From: Sparassis latifolia
Lineage: Eukaryota; Basidiomycota; Agaricomycetes; Polyporales; Sparassidaceae
Direction of reading: 5' to 3'
Length of the DNA stretch: 64,000 bases
Assembly: GCA_018466975.1 (NCBI GenBank)
Contig: CM031562.1
Span: 2,728,001-2,792,000, forward strand
Shown: positions 36,641 through 48,194 of the stretch, in pieces
Layout: each line of letters starts with the position of its first letter
How positions within the stretch are numbered: the stretch's first letter is position 1
Translations under genes and position numbers: made by a program
The notes under the pieces: generated by a model
Told to the model about the DNA's origin: nothing
The model's database searches: none
Seen by the model: the letters and a program-made list of their open reading frames with translations, nothing else

Positions 36641-37397
36641 GACACAGCACAGAGTGGGAGAACATACAAGAGAGGGTGCTGGTGCTCGATTATTGCCTTG
36701 CTCTCAGAGCCCATTTCAATAAGACGGTATGAAACCGAGGGCGTGTTTCTGCACCAAGAACTGCGACCGTATTATATGTTGCTCCGATGGCACCGACGAC
36801 GCCTGTTTTGACGGATCTTCCGAACTCAATATTCAATAGCGAACAACATTGACTAAACCTCAAATTGATAACAGTGCCGCTGACAGCCGGGACGTCCGGC
36901 ACTTAGATCTGAACCAGCGATGAGAATGCTGTAGGCACAATGGAGATTGAAAATAACGCAGTGGGAAGTTGAAATTCGGACGTACCATATGGCTAACTTT
37001 CTGCGTATTGCAAATGTTCTCTATACGGCATCGAAGATACCGGACAAGGAGTTCGTTAAGCATGTAAATTACCTATCGCACACGACAAACGAACCCAAAG
37101 AACGTTAATTGAATGCCATTGCAGTCCTTTCTCAGAGTAAACAGTGTCTCGGTGCATCATGCGGCCGTCTCAGTCAGGACCACAGCGACACTATTGACCT
37201 TGGACTAGCAGTTTCTAATCTAAAACCTGTCCATCAGAACCGACCAGTAACGTGCTCAAGGACGATTAGGATGTATGCAGTGTATCTCTGGGCAGGAGCA
37301 GGCCCCTCCAAGCTTTCATAGACGTCGAAACATCCAGACTTCTGTGGGGAGGATAGGTTACTGATACTAATAGCGCGAGGTGAGCAGAGGCAAAAGT
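36641..37397. other. Upstream of terpene synthase
   Basis: No recognisable gene between the terpene synthase 5' end and MITE copy 2. Confidence 0.4.
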
Positions 37398-37802
37398 GGA
37401 TGCCTTCCCGTAGGATTTAGAGCATTTCTAAATCATAAGGCGGACTACGAAATGCCCCACTGTGTCGGAACAGCAAGATTTGCGAGACCGTAACGACGTG
37501 AGACCATGATCACCAAATCAAGTTCTAGACGGTCGGAGGATGAACGGCAAGATGATGTAAGTGATGCATAACACCAAATATAGGCGATGATGGGGGTTGC
37601 GCGGGTGCGGAGGTCGAAAATATAGTTTAGGGAGACGTTTAGAATCTGGAAGGGGGGGTCGACCCCCCCTTCCAGATATAAAGTTTAGAAAGGTCTCACT
37701 TTGTTCACAGGCTCGTCGGAGATCAATTGGCCGACGTGCCGAAGTGATTTAGAGACGAAATCTAGCTTTAGAACGTCTCTAAACGGCTACGGGAAGGCAT
37801 CC
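37398..37802. mobile_element. MITE copy 2 (GGATGCC family), with TSD
   Basis: The most complete copy, 405 bp. Terminal inverted repeats GGATGCCTTCCCGTAG / CTACGGGAAGGCATCC are perfect over at least 16 bp. It is flanked by the 3-bp direct repeat AGT on both sides. It carries a perfect 32-bp palindrome centred on GGTCGACC (37645-37676). No coding capacity. TIR plus 3-bp target duplication fits a cut-and-paste DNA transposon derivative such as PIF/Harbinger; the superfamily is inference. Confidence 0.88.
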
Positions 37803-37915
37803 AGTGACAGCCTGAGCTTGGAAACGTGGAAACGTGTATGATTGACTGACTACGCTAACAGGTAGCTCAGGTACGTAATAAGCACCTCGTCAGCCACGGT
37901 GAGTAAGCTAGAGCA

Positions 37916-40492
37916 TTAAAGTAATTGCGTAGAGTGGTACGAGATAGTAAAAGGAAAAGAATAAGGAATTATAGAGAAGGTAGGAGATGGTAAAGGTGAG
38001 GGGGTAGTGTGAGGGTGGGAGAAGTATATGTAGGCTGGTGTGTCAGACGTATGTGATGTTTGTAGTCTCCCCATATTCTGCCCACGAGGTGGATGCCTGT
38101 AGTGTGCCACATCTGCATGATTCGGATGGAGAGCGATGGAAGTCGTGAGTGGGTGGAGGGTCACTGTCATCACGGATATGAGGTACAATGCCGAGGAAGT
38201 AGTATGACGTGTATTGAGGCCACACGGCATCGTCAACGAATAATGATCTCGCAATGCGGAGGATGGGGTCGGAGAGTTGGGTGGTGATCTGAGCTCCGGC
38301 GAGGAGCTTGGACGTCTCCGAGAATACATCATGAAAGGCGAGGCAGCGTAGCGGCTCAAATATGGGGCATTGCACGAAGATGTGGTGAGGTGTTTCCAGT
38401 GCGGAGCATCCAAAGCAGCACCATGGCAGCGTGTCGCTGAACTGTGCAAAGCGTAGGTATGCCGTGTCGAGTTGAGCAGAACGGGCATACAACTGCACAA
38501 GTGCAGAGTACGCAGAGGATGCACGAGTGTACGGATGGTCCGGGGGCACACAGTGACTGTACAGGGGCAGGGCAAGTGTATGAGAGGGCGCGAACGCACT
38601 GTCGTCCACAACAGTTGTGATGAGGGATTGGGTGATGTAGGTGGAGGGGTCAGATTCGATATAGCCATCGGAGGAGGAAAAAAGAGTGTAGTCATCCATG
38701 GTAAAGGTAGGTACAGGAGGGGTGGGTATGGCAAGAGTATGAGAATGAGAAGCGAGATGGTCAACGAATGCATTTGCAGACACCGCGGGGAATTAGAGGT
38801 TGTATGAGCAGGGGTGTACGTAAGAGTGAGTAATGGTTGAGGAGAGGAGGCAAGGATATCACGAAGCCAGTGGTAGAGGGAGCGCGCAGGAAGCGATGAC
38901 CACTGATGTGGGAGGGGAGGGGAGGATGCCGATAGGGAGCCATTGATAAGACGGGTGGAGTTGAGGTGGTCGGTGTAGAGAGGCAGAGACGGAGGAGTAT
39001 GTGAGATATCGGTAGGGGCTTGGAGGGCGGCAGCAATGAGACCATAAACTTCAGCGTAGAGGATGGAGGCACTATTACGGAACGATGATAGGGAACATAC
39101 AATGGTTGATGAGGGCGTGGTGGCGGCGAACGTGACAGAGCGATATTGATGGAGGGTAGGTGTTGCCGGGGTCATGGAACCGTCAGATGCAAAAAGAGGG
39201 GAGGAAGACGGGAACAGCGGAATTTGAGAGGAGGTTGCAAGGGCTTGTACAGCAAGCTCAGCAATGGTGCATCACATGTTGCAAGGCAGGGCAAGAGTCC
39301 AGTCACGAGTGGCCGGAGGGCCACCAGATCTCCCACCAACAGCACGAGTGTCATCCTGTTTGACACCAGAGCTCCCGCTCCATCTTCAATTGGTCCATTG
39401 GAGGAGTGCCTATCAACGAGGTATTGAAGGGTGATGGACTGCAGCCACTGTTGCACAGTGGGCCAATCGGAGGCTGCGGCGGTGAAGCGAAGGAGGTGGG
39501 GGACATTTTCGAGAGGAGTGAGAGTCCAGGATGTGGGAGGGGATGAGGCAGGTGGCCGTGGAGACCACGATGCAGTGTGGTGTAAGTGTGAGAGACCTGC
39601 ACGTTCAAGGTTAGTAATCATCGCAGGAGATGGAGTGGTGGAGAGTAAAGGAGGTAATGATCGTAGAAGATGTCGGAGGGACACATCGCCAGAAAAGAAG
39701 AAGGATTGGTCAGTGTGTCGAAGAACAAGTTGCAGCCGACAGAGGACAGTGTGTGCAGTAATCCAAGATGAGGGAAGATTGCGAGTGTGATGAGTGAAGA
39801 GGCGAGGTGTTGGGAGCGAGTCAAGGGAAGGTACGCAGTGGTTCAGCAAAACACAACTTTTACTTAAAAGGGTACTTAAATGACTTAAATGGACTTATGA
39901 TCCTTATTTAAGGGTATAAGGTCAAAAAGGGGCCTAATGCATATTACATGAGTGTCTGAAATCAGACTTATTGACATTTATTTGAAGACTTATTGCCTTA
40001 AATAAGGGTTGTAAGACCAAAAAGTCAAAATAGCTCTGTAAGAAAAAGTTGGGTTTTGCTGATGAATCAGTGAGCGTGATACGGGCCATTGCGAAAGGTG
40101 GTGTGGTGGTGATTGAGATCGCGTAGTAGTCCGGTTACTGCAGCACTGTCATTCAGGCGTGAAAGGGAAGGAAAGTCAAAGCCATAGTGGCGGAGAGGGA
40201 GGGTGAGAAGTTGTGAGTTGAACCGAAACAGGAAAGAAAAGTATTGGTGAACGCGGAGAGTGATAAGGTGTTCGAGTTCGACAGCCTGTTGATGGGTGAC
40301 GGGCTGGAATGCAAGGTGTGGACGTATGCGGGAGATAAGGCACTGAGTGAAAATTCGCCGTAGGACAGTTAGTGGCAAGCGGAGGGAGAGATTGGGAAGA
40401 TCAAAGGAAAGGTTAATGTCGCGCAGTTTTTCATACTGGTGATTTGGGTCGTTAACGCGAACTCGCAAAAACTCAATATGCGTGGTGACCAC
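37916..40492 (-). mobile_element. LINE (non-LTR retrotransposon), 5'-truncated, interrupted
   Basis: Minus-strand coding remains of the second ORF of a LINE. The part 40492-40068 is the end of the reverse transcriptase region (LRRIFTQCLISRIRPHLAFQ). The part 39840-38790 continues into an RNase H-like domain (EVYGLIAAAL, LPLYTDHLNSTRLI, YTPAHTTSN). After a one-base frameshift at about 38790, 38783-38043 holds VSANAFVDHLASHS and the C-terminal Cys/His motif CCFGCSALETPHHIFVQC. The endonuclease and most of the reverse transcriptase are missing, as usual for 5'-truncated LINE copies. A 227-bp MITE sits at 39841-40067. No poly(A) tail is evident. Confidence 0.82.
39841..40067. mobile_element. MITE inserted in the LINE, 5-bp TSD
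   Basis: A 227-bp AT-rich insert with inverted ends GTTCAGCAAAACACAACTTTT and the complement of TTCATCAGCAAAACCCAACT. It is flanked by direct repeats CAGTG (39836-39840 and 40068-40072). Leaving out the insert and one CAGTG joins the LINE reading frame without a stop (GPYHAH to CVPSLDS). The ends resemble those of the element at 53662-53851. Confidence 0.85.
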
Positions 40493-40779
40493 GCGGACAT
40501 CATGCCAAATAACGGTGTCCGAAACGGGGTCAGCTCATTCATAACTATCCAATGTCACCTGATCACACACTTGTCTTGAAATTTGTGCTACAATTCGAAT
40601 TGCCCCATATTTAAGGGTTGCGAAAGCTGAAATGTCGGCATTCTCGAATTTTCGTAGTTTGCAGAATCTCAATTGCTGGAGTTGTTGTATTGTAGTTCGA
40701 TTTTCAAGACAAGTTACTTATCAGGCACGTTACAACCAAGTAAAGCAATTCCGGTTTTCCCTCGATCTCACCCCATGGT

Positions 40780-41125
40780 CTCACACAGGACGCATAGCCC
40801 CTTTTTTCCACTGGAAATAACGGGGAAAAACTTGTGGAAATCAAAAAAGTGTTTCCACGGGAAATGCGGTGGGAAATGTCGGGGAAAAGAACAAAACATT
40901 TACCGCTTTGTTCCCATGGAAAAATGATGAGGTAAAAAGGGGCGTGGAAATACTTAGTGCATTTTTCTCGTTTTTGTCGTGGGAAAAAAGGGGGAAAATC
41001 TTTGTGTATTTCTCCCTTTTGTTTCTGGGAAATAAGCGAAGAAAAGTTTTAAAATCTTCCAATGAAAATAACTCCCAGGGAAAAACATGTAGGAAATTAT
41101 TTAAGGATTTCCCTGGAAAAAACAG
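40780..41125. repeat. GGGAAA/GGAAA-rich tract
   Basis: About 340 bp in which GGGAAA, GGGGAAAA, GGAAAT or their complements (TTTCCC, TTCCAC) recur every 10-25 bp, with no fixed unit length. Coding frames across it (KRGKIFVYFS and similar) are by-products. Not a classical tandem repeat; origin unknown. Confidence 0.6.
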
Positions 41126-41126
41126 T

Positions 41127-41300
41127 TGTCCTGTCATGTCCTGTCATGTCCTGTCATGTCCGGTTGTCATGTCACGTCCTGTCCTTCTGTCCCGTCACGT
41201 CCTGTCCTTCTGTCCCGTCACGCCCTGTCCCTTTGTCCTGCCCGCCATGTCTGCCATGTCCCGTCACGCCCTGTCCTCCTATCGCCTGTCTTGTCATGTC
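41127..41300. repeat. TGTCC/TGTCAYG minisatellite
   Basis: Tandem units of 10-24 bp built from CCTGTCATGT, GTCACGTCCTG and TCCTTCTGTCCC. It begins directly after the GGGAAA-rich tract. Cys/Pro/Ser-rich frames here are artefacts of the repeat. Confidence 0.85.
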
Positions 41301-42330
41301 ATGTGTACCCTACCCATAAAATATATTGCCTAAATAGAATCTATTTAGAATCTGCAATAACCTTCTAACCCTGGCATAATGAATTTTCTTTTTTCAAAAT
41401 ACATTATACCTATATTTCACACAATAGCTATTTTGCAAAATGCCTCTGCTGTGGATGGAGGGAAGACCGCGTCGCCCGTAATGGCTAATAACAACCGTGT
41501 CGTTCTAGTTCTAGCCTGAAACTACTCGCGTTCATGGGAAATCGAGACTGTGGATAAATGATTGGGCGGCGTCGAGTGAGAGTGGATCTGCACCCCGGGA
41601 TGCAGCGCAAGCATCGCTTGTGATCATTCAATAGCAAATGCCATCGAAATATCACAGCACGCCCTGAGATACTCAAGGTAGAGTGCCTGCCCGGGCTAGC
41701 CCAGCTCGGCATGCCGCCGCTTACCGCACGCGCTCACCTCGCACCCAAGGAAGGGCACAAGCCTCGAGTCTGTGATCAACAGCCTAAAACTCTTCCAAGG
41801 AGCAGCTCTTCTCATGTGATAAGACATGGAAGTTCACGCTGGCCACCAACACGAAGGGTATGAGCGCGCGGAGGATGAGAGCTTAAGTAGGAAATTGAAG
41901 TTTGGCACCTTTGATAAGTCCAGGGATGCCGTCATCGATCGATTCAGGGACAGGACGGAGAGGACATGGACATACAGCGATGTAAAGTTCAAAGTGGCAA
42001 TGCCGCCTCTGAGGAACTTGTCCGTCCCACAGGTAAACACCCAGTGAGATGTTACGCAGGGTGGGGAATGCGACTTGCACCAGCCTTGCCACAAGGTGCT
42101 CCATGTCGACAAAGTCCCCCGACGGTGCCGCGTTCGGGAATGTATTCGGGCTGCAGGGTCCCTAGTCATGACAGTACAGTGGGAAGAGGATTTTCCTCAT
42201 TTCCGGCAGACTCAGCACGAGCTCTCAGACTACGATCTCGCGCACTGGGAAGTAGAAGCCTAGGTCTGAGCACAGCAGGCTCTGCGAGCAATCCCAGCGG
42301 AGTACGCATGAGTGTGGCACACGCGACTGC
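41301..42330. other. Region without a named gene
   Basis: AT-rich to 41440, then ordinary composition. A plus-strand frame at 41826-42032 (MEVHAGHQHEGYERAEDESL onward, charged) ends at a GTAAAC and could be an exon, but I find no partner exon and no domain. Confidence 0.3.
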
Positions 42331-42334
42331 GGAA

Positions 42335-43160
42335 CACCTATGAAAGTGAGTGAGATGCACACGTCTCAAAGGTCGAGCGCGACTCGAACAATTGTAAAGC
42401 GGGTAGGATGTTGAGGGAGGCACACTTACATGCGATCTCGTCAAACTACGGGCCCTTCGGAAGGAGATGAGACCTCTTGCAGTTTTCCGAGGGTTCCTGT
42501 ATCCCTGAACGAGCTGTACCGCGACGAGAGAATACAGGCTCGATTGAGAACGAGCGCGGATATGAAAGACGTTCGGAACGGAATAGGGAAAGGGGACAGC
42601 GACATGGACGTGGCGGACGTGGACGTGGTCATGGTCATGGTCATTGTCATGAACGGGTACATGAACGATGACAAAACCTGGCAGGCGGTAGGGACATGGA
42701 CATGGCTGGGTACCATGATGGCGGGAGGTCATTGATCGTTAGCGCAACGGTTTGCAGCAGGAGAAAAGGAACTTACGAGATAAAAGTCAAACTCAGGCTT
42801 GGGAGTTCGACGAAGCAGAAGCCGGCGTTTATTTTCAGCGTCTGCGCCCTAGAGGATCGGTATCCCGCCAGGTATGTCGCCTTCACAGCAGAAAAGACAG
42901 ACAAGGAGAATATTCACTATATCACGCTGACGCTACGACTGCGCAAGCCACCTCGCGGCCAGAACAGAAGGTAAGGCGACAAATAGCACACCCAACCCGA
43001 CGATTGCTTTACCTGCGCCGATGCGTCAACTCGAGGATGACACGTCTAAGCACACGCCTGGCACCGCCGCGGTCTCACGGGAAATAGTTAGGCACCGCTT
43101 TACATGCGCTGACATATGGCCCAGGTGGTCCACACACCTCAGCACACGCTTGGCGGTCGT
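42335..43160. repeat. Dispersed repeat R, copy a (diverged)
   Basis: 42335-42680 matches 48195-48545, and 42720-43150 matches the copies at 43769, 49150 and 59518. It is the most diverged copy, yet the stretch ATCGTTAGCGCAACGGTTTG onward stays collinear. It contains GGACGTG/GGTCATG short repeats (42600-42660). Gene-like pieces on the minus strand suggest the repeat derives from a spliced gene, with a GTAAGT donor at about 42780-42775 and FDEIA before a GTAAGT at about 42435. Confidence 0.65.
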
Positions 43161-43189
43161 GCTGTCGTCCTAGGTCGCAGGCTGACATT

Positions 43190-44162
43190 ATGCGCGCGTC
43201 GAACGACGAAGAGAGAAATGCGAAGACCATCTCACTTTCGCGACAATAAACCTCCACCCTATTTAGAAATTAACCTCTGCCTTGAAGGCGCTGCATCCGC
43301 CTGACCGGGAATGTCCTTGGATCTCTAGGATAATCGAACAAGCTGATGTCAATATGTTGCGCACTGTGCGATGAACGTCCGCGAGTGTTAATCCTGCGTA
43401 GTCCCGCATTCCCGGAGCTATGTCCACCACGGGGAGGAAATCGCGATCTTACGACTCACTTTCTGGAGGGCTGTCTAGCACAGAGGGATATGTCGAATTC
43501 CAAATGCTCGTCGTTGCCAAATATGCACAACAGTCCAGCTCCTGCCAGAGAGGAGACGGCTGCGATACGGGGCTCACAGACATGCTGAGATCTACCCACG
43601 CGTGAAGACCAGTAGTACGTCTTCCCCCCGTCGTCTCCGGCAGACGCTTTGACCCCCGACGCAACTCCAGCGTCGACCCCGCCCTCGACGTCTCCCGCCA
43701 AGCGGCAGTGTCGTGGGGGCAATACGACGGCGGGAGGCGAAATTGACGCGGGAGAGTACCGTGGTGGCGGGAGGTCATTGATCATCGGTGTAACAGTTTG
43801 CAGGAGGAAAAAAGGAACTCGCGAGAGAAAAATCAAACTTGGAAAGTCGATGATGCGGAAAGCGGCATTCATTTTCAGTTTCTGCGCCCTAGAGAACCAG
43901 TATCCGGCTAGGCTTGTCGCCCTCACGGCTGAAAAGACAGACAACGAAAACAGCCCACCCAACCGACGATTGCTTTACCTGCGCCGACGTGTCAACTCGA
44001 GGATGACATGTCTAAGCACACGCCTGGCAACGCCGCGGTCTCAGGGACCATAGCTATGCAGCTACGCACTGCTTTACCTGCGCCGACGTATGGCCCAGGT
44101 GGTCCACACGCCTTAGCACACGCCTGGCAGTCGTGCTGTCATCGTAGGTCGCAGGAGGTCGG
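43190..44162. repeat. Dispersed repeat R, copy b
   Basis: Near-identical to 59148-59915, except that about 216 bp (43237-43452) are absent from the other copy. It contains an internal direct duplication: GCTTTACCTGCGCCGACGT starts at 43972 and again at 44071, each followed by a segment ending GCACACGCCTGGCA. Open frames exist on both strands (minus 43456-43962, 168 codons; plus 43649-44053, 134 codons). Neither matches a family I know. Confidence 0.8.
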
Positions 44163-44826
44163 ACAGTTTCATCGCAGGCTGAACAGTAGGATCGTGGCCA
44201 CGCTGTGATTGCGAGGCGTGGGCGTACCGCCACAGGAATTCGCAGATAGGCTGCGCATCATGATGCAGGTCGACCGATTCTGAGACGATCATTCCAGCAC
44301 GGTCCCAGCGGATAAGCCGGGCGCGCAATCCAGACAGTGCAACAGAGAAGTAGAAGCTGCGATGCTGACGAGCGCACGCCTCCGTTGCGCACGCAACGTT
44401 CATCCCCAGCCCTCGTTCGGCCCGATTTCGAGTTCGTTCATCGTAGATATTCAGAATGAAATCGTGAGCAGAGCGATCATCGCCTTGAGCTGGATCTGTG
44501 AAGGCGTCCAGACCAGGATGCTGCTGGACGTCAATATACAGGTCGGCGCAAGAAATAGAGCTCGCGACTGTCGATTTCGGGTCCATCGAGCCAATATCTT
44601 CTTCGGAGAGGCAGGAAACATGGGGATTCATTGAACCTATCTCTCCGCGATTCACACCGAACAAGGTTGTGTCTATGAAGACAAATCTAGGACATCTTGG
44701 CCGCGACTTCGTGGCGCCTCTTCCAACACCATTGAGGGCAATAATCTGTACAAATTTAATATTTGTGATAGACAGAAAAATCTAAATACCGCACTAATGG
44801 TTCAATAATCTGCTGCCTGTGCTCAG
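44163..44826 (-). pseudogene. FunK1 fungal-type kinase, N-terminal fragment
   Basis: The minus-strand frame covers GVNRGEIGSMNPHVSCLSEE, a region with LYIDVQQHPGLDAFTDP, and RSFYFSVALSGLRARLIRWD to RYAHASQSQRGHDPTVQPA. This is collinear with residues about 145-310 of the kinase gene at 61670. It ends abruptly at 44163 against repeat R and at 44826 against unrelated sequence; no kinase core remains. Almost identical to 57123-57784, so the two are recent duplicates of one fragment. Confidence 0.85.
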
Positions 44827-45479
44827 CTTCTGCCGAGAGCTCACTAGAAAGCTTGGAGCCCGGTCAAAGCCTTCGACCGCGCCGAGCGAGAGATGGATAG
44901 AAAGTTTCCATCGGGCGAGACCGAGCTGGATCAAGAGGAAGTTTAATCCAGCACGTCAAACAGTGTGCGATGTTCGAGCTTACATATCAGACAGTTAACC
45001 TCGCCGTCTGCGTTTGTCCCTCGCGCGCATTCTCGCCGCGTACTTAGTTCTCGTGCTGAGCGCGGGCCCGGGGTAGCCTCGTGGACCTGCTGGCAGCTGG
45101 ACGGGACACGCACCACGTGGGAACCAAGCCATGGCGTAACCTGCACAATAGACTCGACGATAGTACGCCCTCGCAATAACTCAACATCACCCTTCGTCAA
45201 ATATCAAAGATCTTGCGCGGATTGTCAGAACTTGAACGTTGAACGGTCATCCAGCTGCCATCCACCTGCAAGTTCGTGAAGTCACTCGCACACAATAACA
45301 GGCCATCTATACCCACCTGAACTCCGTCAGCCTATTCTTGGCAGTCGCTTTCATGCCTTCCGCCTTTTTCGAGCTTGCAGATCCAGGCCGTGCACAGTGG
45401 CGTCGTGAAGGCTCGTCTTGGGAGTCGTCTTTGCCTCTTCCATGAACACTAGCCTTCCCCTGACTGCTAAATGTAGATC
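44827..45479. other. Region between kinase fragment and EXO1-like pseudogene
   Basis: A minus-strand frame of 85 codons (44943-45200) has no domain. It may include the last exon remains of the EXO1-like pseudogene. Confidence 0.3.
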
Positions 45480-47440
45480 CTACTGCTGTACTCGTTTCCG
45501 CTTCGAGCCAGCATGAGCGGAATGTGATCGAGCTTGCAACGGCCTTTCAAGTCGTCCACCTGGTGTCATCGTGGTCTCTCTGCACCTCAACGGTGCAAAT
45601 TTCTCCCAATGAATGAGATTATCAGCTTCATTAATTACCGTCGAGAAGAGAAGCGGTAATGAACAGACCCTGTTCGCCGACAGCTGCCCGCTTCCCGCTG
45701 CGCGCCACTTCTCCCAACATCCGAAGGGAACCGCCTCATTCCGCGCCGCGATTGCTCGCGAGTCTATTACGGCCACCAGATCGTCCACGTCCACCGTCTC
45801 CTCTTTGCAGAGAGCCACCTCTTCGTGGATGAGCCTGCCTAGTCATCTGGGGTGACTGGCAACGAAGCACTGCCGCTGCGTACTGAAAACAGTGATGACG
45901 ATGTTGTCGCGTCGTCCCAATCCCACTCTCCAAAGGTGTCTCGGAGATCGGGCTCAGAGTCCACAGGCTGCCCTAGTGCCTCCTGGCTGTCCTCACGCAG
46001 CGATGGTGCGTTGCGGACTAACTCTGCTCCGATAGCATCTGTACCCTCCTTTCCATCTCCAGTATCACATGAGAACCATCCCGTTCTGGATCTGACAACG
46101 GGCGGGCTAGAGAGTACGTCTGCGCCAAAGTCGCCGCCCTCGTTGTCTCTATACGGCTGCGATGCACTTGTAGGCCGTAGTGGAGAGGAGAGTACCGGGG
46201 TATCCAACCGTGTCAACGACGGCGACGGACATATGTATTTGTCTTTCCGCTGCACAGGATCTGGGTCGTCCATTAAAATATCGTCATTGTCAAGTATCGG
46301 CTCGTTCTCCTTGTCTTCGTCGTCATACACCAAACGAGATGGGCCCGCCTTGGGGGATAATTTCTCGTAACTGGAATTTTTGCCCCTGGACTGCGGCGAA
46401 GGAGTCGCCCCACAGAAGAATTTCGAGGAAATAGGTCTCGAGGCAGGGTTTGAATCTTCTTCTGCTTCTTTCTTTTACCGCCATATCCTGCTCCATCACC
46501 TCTGCTAGTGTCCGCTTACCACTAGAACGCCCCGCTGTAATCACCGCTTTCGCAGAACTTTTCTCCGCTTGCGCGCCATTCATTCGTGAATGACTCTCAG
46601 GTGCAGCGGCCGCTTTTGGCTTCTGTACTGCGAATGTAAGGCGCAAAAAAATTGATCACAAACTCCCTGTGAAATGTCGGACTTATGGAAGAAAAGCAAC
46701 AGCCCACCAAGCGGAGGTTCACCGACTCTTTACGTCTATCGTTGGCTCTATCCTTATCCGAATGACCGAACGACCGATGTTCTTAACATTTATCGGGATG
46801 GCCTCCAGGGCCCGAGGGAACTAGGATGGGTTGATATCTTCCGTAGGAAGGAGGCGTCAGAGATTCACCCTCCAACAAAAGCCTCCTTTTTGTCATCCCA
46901 TTCTTCGTCATGGAGGTCATTCGGGTGAACGAGCCGCTCCTGCATGGGGTCGTACACCCGTTGGTGCAAGAACACCTTGGTGAGCCGGAATGCCTCAAAT
47001 GTAGCCTTCGGCACCTTTTCCTTCCCCTCCAGGCCTCAACGCGCACCACGTTCTCCGCCGTTTGTACTTGCGCAACAGCACTCACGGTGTCTTCAGGCTG
47101 ATATCGGGGATGCTGGGCAGGTAGTCGCACCCGCTCAGGATGGCCATGGCATGGAACTACACCTCAGACCAACCCAGGAAGGAGATACCCTCCAGAGACG
47201 TCAGCGACGCGTCCATACACGTGACGCGGCTCGCGGTCGTGTCGAGCTTGAACAGAACGCGGCTGCAGCCGAACGCGAGCAGACCTGAACCCTCCGTAAG
47301 TATGCCGTAGATGAGCCCGATTCGCTCCATAAGCCATCTGCGCGTCAGCTTCGTACCGCGTCGCCACGTAGGTACGCACGCTCTCTGTACCCAGGGCCCA
47401 GACGCATACCCAAACGTGAGCAGGGGAGATCACTCATCGA
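45480..47440 (-). pseudogene. EXO1-like 5'-3' exonuclease, catalytically dead
   Basis: Minus-strand remains of a Rad2/XPG-family nuclease of EXO1 type. About 47365-47050 reads YVATRYEADAQMAY and, after a frame change, ERIGLIYGILTEGSGLLAFG, VLFKLDTTASRVTC, then AMAILSGCDYLPSIP. The Asp pair normally in TEDSDLL is Gly-Gly here, a stop replaces Gln in GWSEVQF, and TGA replaces Trp after LKT. Further down come KYKTAENVVR, VFLHQRVYDP, and the Ser/Pro-rich tail with DDPDPV, SPSLTRLDTPVLSSPLRPT, VLSSPPVVRSR and TTMTPGGR (45839-46330, 45480-45818). The N-terminal nuclease half is missing. The loss of metal-binding Asp residues alone would abolish activity. Confidence 0.82.
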
Positions 47441-48194
47441 ACTCTCGTACTTCGTTATGCTTGCCTTGGGCAGCGAGCACGTTTGCTCGCGATAAGTTCT
47501 CTCGTTCTGCTCCCAGGAGGATTCGATTCTCTTCTTGGTAGGGAGTGGCCGGCCGTCGAAGGCTATCTACGGCTGGATATCGTGATGTCGCAACAGACGC
47601 ACCCGATGCATAGCATAATTAACACATCTACAAGGTTTATACGGGAGTTTTGTGAGCAACCTGTTCCAGAAATGATGGTCGGAAAGATGGTCATGGTCTC
47701 ATTTCTATCATAGCACGATATCTCGGCGAATGTTGCATGCAGATGTATACCCACCTCTTAAGTTTTTAAGAAAAGGGTTCACATGTGCGGAACAGGTCTT
47801 CATTCGTTGCTCTATCCCGACCACTGGCCTCGCACCTCCGGCATTGCCTCGCCAGAGGGCACCTGGAGTGTGCATTTACAGGTAAATGTATCGTTTCTCT
47901 GAATCCTCTCGTGGACGAGGCAAAAGGTGCTCAGATTTTGGCTCACTTCACTGCCAGTGAGGCATACAAGCAACGTGTCGACAAAGGCAATGAACCTCAG
48001 AGGTAGATGGATGAGGCGTTGTCAAGAGACGAGTACGGTGCGACGTACATACCGGCAGTCCATCGAAGCCATGATGCTGTTCGAAGCACACATGATTGAC
48101 GACCGCCCACTCGCGCAGCGGAGGACAATGGCCTGACGTCGGCCTCGTGGTCCACGTCATTCAACAAGAGGCAGTCTTCCGGTCTCTGACTATA
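47441..48194. other. Region without a named gene
   Basis: A minus-strand frame (47997-48287) reads NSQEHVRFPYFHARYSQRPE and continues into repeat R copy c. It could be an exon of the gene from which the repeat derives. No domain recognised. Confidence 0.3.

Noticed and set aside
37916..39175. Single 419-codon minus-strand gene
   Set aside because: Only the first third is protein-like in this frame; the true LINE frame changes at about 38790, and the rest is low-complexity Ser/Pro/Thr.
41127..41300. CRISPR-like array
   Set aside because: Units are contiguous and of variable length without unique spacers, and the DNA is eukaryotic; it is a minisatellite.
42166..42732. 188-codon minus-strand frame rich in His, Val and Arg
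   Set aside because: It runs through GGACGTG/GGTCATG short repeats in repeat R and is not kept in copy c.
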